Source: Negativibacillus sp.
GTDB taxonomy: Bacteria > Bacillota > Clostridia > Oscillospirales > Ruminococcaceae
Direction of reading: 5' to 3'
Assembly: GCA_020024325.1 (NCBI GenBank)
Contig: JAHHTY010000018.1
Location: 1 to 30,898 of the forward strand
Length of the DNA stretch: 30,898 nt
Shown: positions 7,646 through 15,278 of the stretch, piece by piece
How the letters are laid out: the number at the start of each line of letters is the position of its first letter
Numbering within the stretch: position 1 is the stretch's first letter
Notes under the pieces: generated by a model
The model's database searches: none
Told to the model about the DNA's origin: nothing
Seen by the model: the letters and a program-made list of their open reading frames with translations, nothing else
Program-made: the position numbers and the translations under genes

Positions 7646-8725
7646 ATGCAAAACATCAGAAGTAAACTTTGTAACAACTTACAAGGATATAGGAAACGAA
7701 CTGTCGTTTGCGTGATTGGTATTGTATTAGCAGCAATAATTTTAGGGCTAATCAATACAGGCAATATCCCTGACGCAAAGGGTGCAGATAAAGAACAAAA
7801 TCTGTTGACAGTTGCAGAGGAAATTCGTATGGGTGGAGATATACTGACAGCATCAGTGAATCCAAACAAGGTTACGGGCAGCAGTTCAAGTCTTGCAACA
7901 AGCTTGAGGAACGTTTCCGGACAATCTTTAAAAGTAAGTGAGTTTGCCAAAGAAATGAGTGTAAGCTATTTAGGACGAGAAAATCGTTGGGAGCAGAACA
8001 AACAAACTTTGGACAAAGAGGAAATTCCAGCACAAAAAGAGCTGAAACAAGAGTTGGAAGAAGCAGAGGATGAAAGTCAGCCAGAAGAAAGAAGAAGTTT
8101 GGGGAGCTTTGACGATAGCATCCGCAGAGAGAAAAAGATATTTGAAGAGGAAATCATAATAGAACGTCCGATAGAGGAAAAGATGACTTCTCTTCTTAAA
8201 CCGGGACAAAGAAGAGTTATTCAAGCCGGTACAGACGGAAGAAAAACTGTGACCTATCAACAGGAATTTGTAAACGGAGAACCAAGAAAGAAAAAAATTT
8301 TATCGGAAGAGATCCATCAAGAACCGGTAAAAGAGGTGGTTATGGTAGGTGTATCCGGGTATCAGGGGGCAATCTCACCACTGGATTTTTCAGTAGAACT
8401 GGATGAATCAGGAGTGCCAACGCACTACAGCAAAGTCTTGACCAATCAAACCGCGACCGGATATAATGTAGGTCGAGGCGCTTGGGGGGCTTCGGGACAG
8501 ACATTATCTGCCGGATATGTTGCAGTACACCCGGGAGAAATTCCGTATGGAACAAAAATGTATATTACCAGCCCAGACAACAGTTTTGTGTATGGATTTG
8601 CGATTGCAGCTGATACAGGTATCGGCCTTTTGGGTGACGTTATTGACGTGGACTTATACTATGATACCTATTTGGAAAGTTGCTTAAATGGAAAAAGAAA
8701 TGTAAATATTTATATTCTTGATTAA
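7646..8725 (+). CDS. Membrane-anchored G5/3D-domain cell-wall protein
   Basis: This 359-residue protein has one N-terminal membrane anchor (about 18-38) without a clear cleavage site. A variable extracytoplasmic region (40-165), partly Glu/Lys-rich, is followed by a G5 domain (about 168-236, with GTDGRKTVTYQQEFVNGE). A C-terminal 3D double-psi beta-barrel (about 262-359) shows TATGYNVGRG, GYVAVHPGEIPYGTKMYI, AADTG and DVIDVDLYYD. 3D domains are lytic-transglycosylase-like; the conserved Asp residues near 323 and 334-340 are kept. The architecture resembles YabE/YocH and Rpf-like wall-remodelling proteins. ATG 7646 with AAAGGAGA at 7633-7640 is preferred over ATG 7595. The gene has its own consensus promoter and two terminators behind it, and it sits directly upstream of the particle cluster. 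Confidence 0.85.
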   Translation: MQNIRSKLCNNLQGYRKRTVVCVIGIVLAAIILGLINTGNIPDAKGADKEQNLLTVAEEIRMGGDILTASVNPNKVTGSSSSLATSLRNVSGQSLKVSEFAKEMSVSYLGRENRWEQNKQTLDKEEIPAQKELKQELEEAEDESQPEERRSLGSFDDSIRREKKIFEEEIIIERPIEEKMTSLLKPGQRRVIQAGTDGRKTVTYQQEFVNGEPRKKKILSEEIHQEPVKEVVMVGVSGYQGAISPLDFSVELDESGVPTHYSKVLTNQTATGYNVGRGAWGASGQTLSAGYVAVHPGEIPYGTKMYITSPDNSFVYGFAIAADTGIGLLGDVIDVDLYYDTYLESCLNGKRNVNIYILD

Positions 8726-8753
8726 AAAGGACAGCCGCAAGGCTGCCCTTTTT
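8724..8753 (+). terminator. First of two tandem terminators
   Basis: A hairpin of AAAAAGGACAGCC with GGCTGCCCTTTTT (one mismatch) and loop GCAA begins just inside the preceding stop codon. Confidence 0.85.
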
Positions 8754-8761
8754 AATTATGC

Positions 8762-8792
8762 GGGAAGCATCCAAAGGATGCTTCCTTTTTTT
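8762..8792 (+). terminator. Second tandem terminator, left border of the particle cluster
   Basis: A perfect 10-base stem GGAAGCATCC/GGATGCTTCC with loop AAA is followed by seven T. Together with the previous hairpin it insulates the particle genes from the strong upstream promoter. Confidence 0.93.
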
Positions 8793-8890
8793 GTTTTACA
8801 GAGAATTTTGCGTTAAAAAAGCAAGATTTTTTAAAAAACGTGTGATTGTTGTATTAGAAGATGCAATTTTTAGGGTGAAAAGGGGTATAG

Positions 8891-9367
8891 GTGAAAGGAG
8901 CAGAGAAAGAACGGGAGGGAAGAAAGATAGACACACAAAAGGCAAAGATATTTGCTTACTGGTACTTTATATTGAGAGATGTTCAGAAAGCAGCGGAGAA
9001 GGCAGGAGAAGAAAATGGAGTTCTATTGCTGGGAGAACGAAAGGTACAGACACAGTTAAAAAGATTGAGAAAAATGATGGGGCAAGAAACAGCAGGGGAA
9101 CTGGCAAAGGTGGGGCTGCGGAGATTATTGTTTTCGGAGCCGAGTACGGATGAGTCGGGAAACTTGCGTAATGGGTTTGCTTTAGAAAAATACAGTGCGG
9201 GAAAGGGGACAGAGTTTAAATTTTGGGACAAAGTGAAGGTGTGTGAGTTGCTGATGAAATTGCAGGAGGCAGAGCAAACACGGGGGAAAGCAGATTTTTC
9301 TGGAATATTGGGTGCTTTACAGCAGGGTGCAGCGGTATTAAAAGAAGAAGGGGAGGAGGAAGAATAG
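8891..9367 (+). CDS. Phage terminase small subunit (XtmA-like)
   Basis: This 158-residue protein is probably the DNA-recognition subunit of the packaging motor, from its position directly before the large subunit. Its size is also right. The N-terminal part (about 15-65), with KIFAYWYFILRDVQKAAEKAG, GERKVQTQLKRL, looks like the helix-turn-helix end of PBSX-type small terminases. The C-terminus is acidic. The GTG start follows GAAAAGGGG; no better start was seen. There is no convincing sigma-A promoter between the double terminator (ending 8792) and this gene, so induction of the cluster probably needs a special factor. Direct family recognition is moderate; context raises confidence. Confidence 0.7.
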   Translation: MKGAEKEREGRKIDTQKAKIFAYWYFILRDVQKAAEKAGEENGVLLLGERKVQTQLKRLRKMMGQETAGELAKVGLRRLLFSEPSTDESGNLRNGFALEKYSAGKGTEFKFWDKVKVCELLMKLQEAEQTRGKADFSGILGALQQGAAVLKEEGEEEE

Positions 9368-9387
9368 AACAATTCAGTAAAAAACAG

Positions 9388-10605
9388 ATGCAGCTATTGA
9401 GTTGGTGGTGCCCGGGAAGCGGGCATGAGAAGTGTGACGGAATTATCTGTGATGGTGCAGTGCGAAGCGGAAAAACGCTGTGTATGGCGATCTCCTTCTT
9501 TATATGGAGTATGGCAAACTTTGATGGAGAAAGTTTTGCCATATGCGGAAAGACAATAGCCTCGGTACGCAGAAACGTGATTGTACCAATTAACGGATTA
9601 TTAGAAGAAATGGGATTTACCGTTCGGGAAAAGGTTTACCAAAATTATCTTGAACTGGAGTGTTCCGGCAGGAAAAATCGTTATTATTTATTTTCAGGAT
9701 GTGATACTCAAAAAGCGTCTTTGATTCAAGGAATGACGCTAGGGGGAGTATTATTTGACGAAGTAGCTTTGCAGGAACGCAGCTTTGTGGAGCAGGCGGT
9801 AGCAAGGTGCTCGGTGGAGGGAAGTCGATTTTGGTTTAACTGTAATCCGGAATATCCTTCACATTGGTTTTACACCGACTGGATTGAGAAAAAGGAAGAA
9901 AAGAATTTATATTATCTGCACTTCTTAATGAAAGACAATCCTTCTATCTCCGAAAAAATGAGAAGCAGATATGAAAATTTATATACGGGAAGTTTTTATC
10001 GACGATTTATAAAAGGGGAATGGGTGAACACAGAGGGGCTGATTTATCCGATGTTTTCCTCAAAAAATGTGGTGAAAACAGTGCCGGATTGTGAAAGGTT
10101 TTTTCTTTCTTGCGATTATGGAACGGTGAATCCTTGCTCGATGGGATTGTGGGGAGAACATGGCGGAGTATGGTACAGAATAGAGGAATTTTATTATGAT
10201 TCACGCAAAGAGGGAAGATGCAAAACCGATGAAGAATATTACCGATGTATGGAACGGTTATGCGGAGATAGAAAAATAGAATTTGTAGTTGTAGATCCAA
10301 GTGCTGCAAGTTTTATTGAATGTATCCGCAGACATGGAAGATACCGTGTGGAATCGGCAGATAACCGAGTAATGGAAGGAATCCATCTGGTGGGAAGATT
10401 GTTGCAGGAAGAAAAGCTGATGATTAGTGAGAGATGCAGTGACAGTCTGCGTGAATTTGGATTGTATCGATGGAGCGAAAATACACAAAAGGACCAGCCG
10501 GTCAAAGAAAATGACCACGCCATGGACGATATTCGATATTTTGCGATGGAGATGTGCAAAAAACCGAGAGGAGGATTTTTTGCGATGGCACAAACGAGGA
10601 GATAG
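9388..10605 (+). CDS. Phage terminase large subunit (XtmB/Terminase_3-like)
   Basis: This is the ATPase-nuclease that pumps DNA into proheads. From ATG 9388 (405 residues), Walker A is GAVRSGKT (23-30) and Walker B with its catalytic Glu is GVLFDEVA (about 120-127). The RNase-H-like nuclease keeps its acidic residues in SCDYGTVNP (about 247-255), VVVDPSAA (about 307-314) and HAMDDIRYF (about 383-391), so the enzyme looks active. The family is PBSX XtmB-like. The frame is open upstream and the protein probably begins at ATA 9364 (8 residues more, EQFSKKQ). GGAGGAGG lies just before it and it overlaps the terS stop as ATAG. ATG 9388 has no ribosome site but is kept as the conservative start. 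Confidence 0.95.
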   Translation: MQLLSWWCPGSGHEKCDGIICDGAVRSGKTLCMAISFFIWSMANFDGESFAICGKTIASVRRNVIVPINGLLEEMGFTVREKVYQNYLELECSGRKNRYYLFSGCDTQKASLIQGMTLGGVLFDEVALQERSFVEQAVARCSVEGSRFWFNCNPEYPSHWFYTDWIEKKEEKNLYYLHFLMKDNPSISEKMRSRYENLYTGSFYRRFIKGEWVNTEGLIYPMFSSKNVVKTVPDCERFFLSCDYGTVNPCSMGLWGEHGGVWYRIEEFYYDSRKEGRCKTDEEYYRCMERLCGDRKIEFVVVDPSAASFIECIRRHGRYRVESADNRVMEGIHLVGRLLQEEKLMISERCSDSLREFGLYRWSENTQKDQPVKENDHAMDDIRYFAMEMCKKPRGGFFAMAQTRR

Positions 10606-10620
10606 CAAGGGGGAAAGAGC

Positions 10621-11793
10621 ATGTGGAACAGGAAAAGAAAACAGACGCAAAGGCAAACAGGCGGATACAGCCAAAGCGTGCAGAGTGGGCAGATAAAGAG
10701 CCATCCTTTTCATCAGCTGGAGCTTATGGGGGCAATAGACGAGCAGGAAAACCGCTTATTTGACCAAATCAGGTTGTCGGTACCGATTGTGGATGCATCG
10801 ATTAACAAGATTATCCGTTTGGTGGGCGGATTTACACTGCATTGTGGGGACGGAGAATCGCAGCGAGAGCTGGAAGAATTTTGCAGGAGCGTTCGTGTAG
10901 GTGCAAGTTCAGTTGGTCTGACACAGTTTTTATATTGCTATCTGGATAATTTACTGACCTATGGCAATGCAGCAGGAGAGATGATATTGCAAAAGGATGG
11001 GGACGGAATTGGAGCATTATATAATGTCCCCTTACAAAATCTTGTAGTAAGCCAGGGAGAAAGCCCGATAGGAGTGCAGTTTTTTAGTGCAGGAGAGGGA
11101 ATCAATCCACAGCCGTTACAACATCCGGAACGAATTTTATTTACTGCATTTCAGCCGAGAGCGGGGGAAGTGAGGGGAAGATCGCTGCTATCAGGTCTGC
11201 CGTTTGTTTCTTCTATTTTACTGAACATTTATCAGGCGATTGGTCAAAATTTTGAGCGAATGGGAAATTTGAGGTTTGCGGTGACTTATAAGCCGGATGG
11301 ACAGATAGATGGGGCATATGCAAGGGAGATTACCCAAGATCTCGCCAACCAGTGGGCAGATACCATGCGTGACAACGGGCAGGTAAAGGATTTTGTAGCG
11401 GTGGGAGATGTCCAAATCAAGGTAATTGGTGCAGATAACCAGGTAATTGATACACAAATTCCGGTGCGGCAGATGTTGGAACAAATTGTTGCAAAACTGG
11501 GATTGCCGCCATTTATCTTAGGGTTGAGCTGGTCAACTACCGAAAGAATGAGTCAACAGCAGGCAGAGATTTTGGCAAGTGAGCTGGAAAGTTATCGAGA
11601 GCTATTGAGTTCGGTGATTATGAGGATTTGTCGATACCATCTGGGGTTGAAGGGAATGAATACCGAATTGGAGATTAGATGGAAAAATATCAGCATCACG
11701 GATGAAGTGGAAAAAGCAAGAGCGAAACTGCTGCAAACACAAGCACAGCAGCTGGAAGATCAAAGAAGAAAGGAAGAGGAAGATGGAATGTAG
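10621..11793 (+). CDS. Phage portal protein (XkdE-like)
   Basis: This 390-residue portal would form the dodecameric ring through which DNA enters the capsid. Supporting regions are RLSVPIVDASINKIIRLVGG (about 51-70), the YLDNLLTYGNAAGEMI segment (about 107-122), HPERILFTAFQPRAGEVRGRSLL (about 167-189) and the helical stem GLPPFILGLSWSTTERMSQQQAEILASEL (about 294-322). The C-terminus is a Gln/Glu/Arg coiled coil. It starts 15 bases after the terminase stop with GGGGGAAAGAG, and the protease gene overlaps its end by 11 bases. Size is compact for a portal (PBSX XkdE is longer), but all core parts seem present. Confidence 0.92.
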   Translation: MWNRKRKQTQRQTGGYSQSVQSGQIKSHPFHQLELMGAIDEQENRLFDQIRLSVPIVDASINKIIRLVGGFTLHCGDGESQRELEEFCRSVRVGASSVGLTQFLYCYLDNLLTYGNAAGEMILQKDGDGIGALYNVPLQNLVVSQGESPIGVQFFSAGEGINPQPLQHPERILFTAFQPRAGEVRGRSLLSGLPFVSSILLNIYQAIGQNFERMGNLRFAVTYKPDGQIDGAYAREITQDLANQWADTMRDNGQVKDFVAVGDVQIKVIGADNQVIDTQIPVRQMLEQIVAKLGLPPFILGLSWSTTERMSQQQAEILASELESYRELLSSVIMRICRYHLGLKGMNTELEIRWKNISITDEVEKARAKLLQTQAQQLEDQRRKEEEDGM

Positions 11794-12724
11794 GAAATCG
11801 GGAAATCTGGTGGAAGTGCAAAGATACCCAAACAAGGAGGAGCTGGGAAAAATTAACACTTTAACCAGACGAGAATTTTCTCCAGAGGAGCTGTACTGTT
11901 TTAGCGTAGTGTTATGTGACAATGATATTGACAGGGAAACAGAACAGTTTGATCGAAGAACACTGGAAGAACTGGCAGGATTGTTTGTGGGAAAGACAGG
12001 AATCTGTGACCACGAAGCATCGAGCAAAAATCAGCAGGCAAGAATTTATGAAGCAAATGTGGAGGAAATTAAGGGAAAAACCAACGCTTTAGGAGAACCA
12101 TACTGCGCTTTGGTGGCAAAAGCTTACATGGTGAGAACCGAGTCAAACAAGGATTTGATTTTGGAAATTGATGCGGGAATCAAAAAAGAAGTAAGCGTTG
12201 GCTGCAATGTACGGGAGAAAGTGTGCTCGATTTGTCAAAAGGGAAGGGAGGACGGAGGATGCGAGCATATTAAGGGCAAAAGATATGGAGGGAGGTTATG
12301 TTATACTATACTGCGTGGAGCACAGGATGCATATGAGTGGTCTTTTGTAGCGGTTCCTGCACAACGCAGCGCAGGAGTTATTAAAAGCATGACATTGAAA
12401 ATGCTACAAGAAGATGAAGAGCAAAAAGGAGTTTGGCTGGATGCCGAAGAAGCAAAACAGCTCAAACAAACCCTGAAAAGGTTGACCGAGGATTGCAGTC
12501 TGATTAGAAAAAATGCAAAGAAAGAGCTGATGAAGTCGATTGTACAGAAAAAAGAACCTGATGAAAAGAATAGTCGATTACTCTGGCAGGCGATGGATCA
12601 TCTTACAGTGGAACAGATGAAGGCTTTTGGGGAGATTTTGGACGGGGACAAAAAAGAATTGGAAGAATCACAATTCATTTTAAAAGAAAACAAGACAAAT
12701 ATGGATAAAAGGTTTATGATTTAA
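11783..12724 (+). CDS. Prohead serine protease with Cys-rich insert (XkdF-like)
   Basis: This 313-residue protein lies between portal and capsid genes, where capsid-maturation proteases are encoded. CDHEAS (76-80) would supply the catalytic His, and KEVSVGCNV (135-143) the nucleophilic Ser138. DAYEWSFVAVPAQRSAGV (182-199) is a typical closing strand of the fold. An unusual CxxC-x8-CxH motif (C148, C151, C160, H162) between them could bind zinc. The remaining ~110 residues are charged and helical (coiled coil), as expected for a scaffold-like tail on XkdF-type proteins. The ATG at 11783 overlaps the portal gene by 11 bases after GGAAGAGGAAG. Catalytic residues are assigned by eye. Confidence 0.72.
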   Translation: MECRKSGNLVEVQRYPNKEELGKINTLTRREFSPEELYCFSVVLCDNDIDRETEQFDRRTLEELAGLFVGKTGICDHEASSKNQQARIYEANVEEIKGKTNALGEPYCALVAKAYMVRTESNKDLILEIDAGIKKEVSVGCNVREKVCSICQKGREDGGCEHIKGKRYGGRLCYTILRGAQDAYEWSFVAVPAQRSAGVIKSMTLKMLQEDEEQKGVWLDAEEAKQLKQTLKRLTEDCSLIRKNAKKELMKSIVQKKEPDEKNSRLLWQAMDHLTVEQMKAFGEILDGDKKELEESQFILKENKTNMDKRFMI

Positions 12725-12735
12725 GGAGGGCAAAA

Positions 12736-13077
12736 ATGAAGAATATTTCTTTACAGGGCTATAACAGCAGATATATCACAATGCTGTGTGAAAAAGGCGC
12801 AGCTGTTGGGGATCTGGTAGCGATGAGCAAAAATAACACTGTAAAAAAAGCAGTAGGCGAAAAGTTCATTGGTGTGGTACACTCTATAAGAGGAGAATAT
12901 GCGCTAGTGCAAACTGGAGGATTTGCAGTGGTGCATTACTCTGGGGAAGACCCAAAAGTAGGCTTTGAAACTTTGCTGACAGACAGTAATGCTGATGCAG
13001 TAAAGGGAACCGAAGGAAGAGAGGTGCTAGTAACCGAGGTGGACAGCACTGCTAAAAATATTGGCATTTTATTTTAA
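12736..13077 (+). CDS. Putative capsid decoration/cement protein
   Basis: This is a 113-residue, beta-rich, glycine-spaced protein immediately before the major capsid gene, the usual place for decoration or cement proteins. The pattern GDLVAMSKNNTVKKAVGEKFIGVVHSIRGEYALVQTGGFAVVHYSG (about 25-70) resembles DUF2190-type barrel proteins that stabilise capsids. No signal peptide or membrane segment is present. The start follows AAGGAGGG, 11 bases after the protease gene. Assignment is from position and fold pattern; a head-fibre base is an alternative. Confidence 0.6.
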   Translation: MKNISLQGYNSRYITMLCEKGAAVGDLVAMSKNNTVKKAVGEKFIGVVHSIRGEYALVQTGGFAVVHYSGEDPKVGFETLLTDSNADAVKGTEGREVLVTEVDSTAKNIGILF

Positions 13078-13109
13078 CGCAACAAAGATAAGAAAAGGAG
13101 CGATTTCAG

Positions 13110-14117
13110 ATGAAATACAATTATCAAAACATTTCCGTTTCCAAAGATTTTTATAAGACACAGGAGGGCTTTTCAAAGTGTCTGGAGCGTCTGGACCCAT
13201 CAGAGCAATATCGGGGAACAGAACTGGAAAATTATGATGCATTTCAACGTCAGCTGAAACGATTTGATATTAAGGTTTCCGGCGAGGAAAGCGACAATCT
13301 TCAGAAATTTTTTGCAACGTCTGACAGTGCAGCGTTGTTTCCGGAATATGTATCTAGGGCAGTAAAGCAAGGTGTGGATGACAGTTGCATTTTAAAAGAA
13401 ATTTGTGCTGCCCATACACAGATTGAGGGAATGGATTATCGTGCTATCACAGCAGACACCGATCCAAACGAACAGGCTCCGGCAGTGGTAGAAGAAGGTG
13501 GATTTATTCCGGAAACAACAATTCGCCTGAAAGACCATCTGGTTCGTCTGAGAAAGAGAGGACGCATGATGGCAGCTTCTTATGAAGCAATTAAGTTTCA
13601 ACGTTTGGATTTGTTTACAGTGGCACTTAAACAGATTGGAGCCTGCATTGCAAAAGCACAGGTAGAGGATGCGGTGGATGTGTTGGTGAATGGGGATGGA
13701 AACAACAATCCTGCTAAAAAGGTTGCACTTACGGCAAGCGGAAGTTTGACCTACAAAGATTTGCTGAACTTGTGGGGCAGTTTTGGGGAGTATCAGATGA
13801 ATGTAATGCTGGCATCACCGGACATGGTGCTGAAGATGTTGCAGATTCCGGAATTACAGAACCCTGAAACGGGATTGAATTTTCAGGCAACAGGTTGTCT
13901 GTCCACTCCTTTGGGTGCAAAATTGTTTGTTTGCTCTGCTGTGCCAGAAGGAAGTATCATTGGACTAGACAAGAGATATGCCTTGGAAATGGTGAGCGCA
14001 GGTGGCGTGCGTGTAGAGTACGACAAGTTGATTGATTGTCAGACAGAACGAGCAGCAGTAACTTCTATTGCAGGATTTTCGAAGATCTTCCCAGAAGCGG
14101 TGAAAATTTTGTCTTAA
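13110..14117 (+). CDS. Major capsid protein, HK97 fold (XkdG-like)
   Basis: This 335-residue protein would form the icosahedral shell. After an N-terminal helical/delta-like region (1-75) comes FFATSDSAALFPEYVSRAVKQGV (about 68-90). The E-loop region follows, with EEGGFIPETTIRLKDHLVRLRKRGRMMAASYEAIKF (about 128-163), then the A-domain and P-domain segments including LLNLWGSFGEYQMNVMLASPDMV (about 217-239). The C-terminal strand is AVTSIAGFSKIFPEAVKIL. The gene starts after AAAAGGAG and is followed 18 bases later by the connector genes. The fold assignment is secure from these regions and from synteny. It is one of the most conserved-looking genes of the cluster. Confidence 0.9.
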   Translation: MKYNYQNISVSKDFYKTQEGFSKCLERLDPSEQYRGTELENYDAFQRQLKRFDIKVSGEESDNLQKFFATSDSAALFPEYVSRAVKQGVDDSCILKEICAAHTQIEGMDYRAITADTDPNEQAPAVVEEGGFIPETTIRLKDHLVRLRKRGRMMAASYEAIKFQRLDLFTVALKQIGACIAKAQVEDAVDVLVNGDGNNNPAKKVALTASGSLTYKDLLNLWGSFGEYQMNVMLASPDMVLKMLQIPELQNPETGLNFQATGCLSTPLGAKLFVCSAVPEGSIIGLDKRYALEMVSAGGVRVEYDKLIDCQTERAAVTSIAGFSKIFPEAVKILS

Positions 14118-14135
14118 TAAGGAGAAGGTGTCAGA

Positions 14136-14480
14136 TTGAACGAGGACGAGCTGATGTGGAGTTTTGAGCTAATCAGCAAAATGAGCACAGAGGAAGCCCA
14201 GCGGTGGAAACCGCTGGTGCTGGGATGCTGGGAACAGCTGAGAAGCAGACTGAGAGCAGGAGTAAAGATTGAGGAAAATTGCCGGCGGTTAGCGTTAGCA
14301 AGTGCAGCATTGGCTTTACGGCAAATGAAGTTAATGTGCGGAGAAGAATATAGCACCGTGAAAGTTGGTGAAATCTCGTTTTCTGAACATTTGGGAGGGC
14401 AGGAAGAGCTAATTGATACAGTGCGTGATTTACTGGATACACAGGGTGTTTGCCTGAGGGGGGTATCAACTGATTGCTAG
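14136..14480 (+). CDS. Head-tail connector protein (gp6/YqbG-like)
   Basis: This 114-residue, mostly helical protein directly follows the capsid gene, the usual slot for the gp6-like adaptor that docks on the portal. Helices around 5-20, 23-42 and 44-67 are followed by a short strand region (YSTVKVGEISFSE), as in that family. The start is TTG with AAGGAG at 14119-14124. Its stop overlaps the next gene by 7 bases. Function is by position and shape; no specific motif is diagnostic. Confidence 0.6.
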   Translation: MNEDELMWSFELISKMSTEEAQRWKPLVLGCWEQLRSRLRAGVKIEENCRRLALASAALALRQMKLMCGEEYSTVKVGEISFSEHLGGQEELIDTVRDLLDTQGVCLRGVSTDC

Positions 14481-14806
14481 AGGAGAAAATAAAACAAGTG
14501 ATTGGTCGATGCGGTGAAGAAATTTCCTTTTGGGCAGGAGAACAGAAACAGGTGTGCAGAGCATATCTGAATCCAATACCAAGCAATACCGCACAATACA
14601 AAATGACTGAATCGGGAAAAGAAAATCGGGGAAAATGGCTTTTGATAACAGCTGAACCCAGTGGAATGGAATTAAAAACAGGAATGATTTTTCAAGCAGG
14701 GGAAGATCGCTTTTTATTGGAGAGAACAGAGGTGTTTTCTGTTTACGGTAAGCCTGTTTATCTTAGGGGAATTGCAGTGAGGGCGGAGGAGGAAGAGAAT
14801 GAATGA
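14474..14806 (+). CDS. Head-closure/stopper-like protein (YqbH position)
   Basis: This 110-residue protein is strand-rich (RGKWLLITAEPSGMELKTGMIFQAGEDRFLLERTEVFSVYGKPVYLRGIAVRAE), consistent with the small beta-barrel stopper that seals a filled head before tail joining. It starts at TTG 14474, inside the end of the connector gene, with GAGGGGGG upstream. It overlaps the following gene by 8 bases, implying translational coupling. It is not recognised by a motif; the role is from order in PBSX-type clusters. Confidence 0.5.
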   Translation: MLEEKIKQVIGRCGEEISFWAGEQKQVCRAYLNPIPSNTAQYKMTESGKENRGKWLLITAEPSGMELKTGMIFQAGEDRFLLERTEVFSVYGKPVYLRGIAVRAEEEENE

Positions 14807-15278
14807 GTTTTCACAAATCCTTTCAATGGTATCTCAAGAGCTGAAGGCAGGGGAAAGTGACTTAGAGGTAAGAAAATCTTTCCCGGAAAGCTTAAAAAAA
14901 GTGCCGCAGAGGAAAGCTCTTGCTGTGGTGGCAATTCAAAAAGTGAACTGTTCTTCGGTAGGAATGCAAAGTTTGTATCAGGAGGAAAAACTGCCTTTTG
15001 GTAAGCGAGCACAGGTTTTTATAAAGATATCGCTGTGCTGTAAAAGTGGGGAAGAATGCTGGAAACTATGGGAGCGGTGTGCACAAAAGCTGCTGTTTTC
15101 AAAACGGTTGAGTGCAAAACAGATTGAGTGCGGTGAAGCGGCTTGGCAGAAAGATTGGGGCGGTATAGTTCTGCCGGTTCGATTGTGTTGTGAATTCATT
15201 ATCGGTCAAGAAGAGGGCGATGGACAAGAAGGAATTTGTCCAGAGCAATTTGAGATTATCAGGAAAGGAGCTATTTGA
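14799..15278 (+). CDS. Tail completion/terminator-like protein
   Basis: This 159-residue protein lies between the stopper and sheath genes, where tail-terminator (neck) proteins are encoded. An N-terminal helix (MNEFSQILSMVSQEL) and a mixed alpha/beta body with VVAIQKVNCSS, AQVFIKISLCC and IVLPVRLCCEFII fit the gpU/YqbJ-like fold. It is unusually cysteine-rich. ATG 14799 overlaps the previous gene by 8 bases and follows GGAGGAAGAG. The sheath ATG lies at its stop codon. Assignment rests mainly on position. Confidence 0.5.
   Translation: MNEFSQILSMVSQELKAGESDLEVRKSFPESLKKVPQRKALAVVAIQKVNCSSVGMQSLYQEEKLPFGKRAQVFIKISLCCKSGEECWKLWERCAQKLLFSKRLSAKQIECGEAAWQKDWGGIVLPVRLCCEFIIGQEEGDGQEGICPEQFEIIRKGAI

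Noticed and set aside
14879..14892. CTTTCCCGGAAAG as another Noc site
   Set aside because: The arms are separated by an odd centre, so half-site spacing differs by one base from the Noc consensus.
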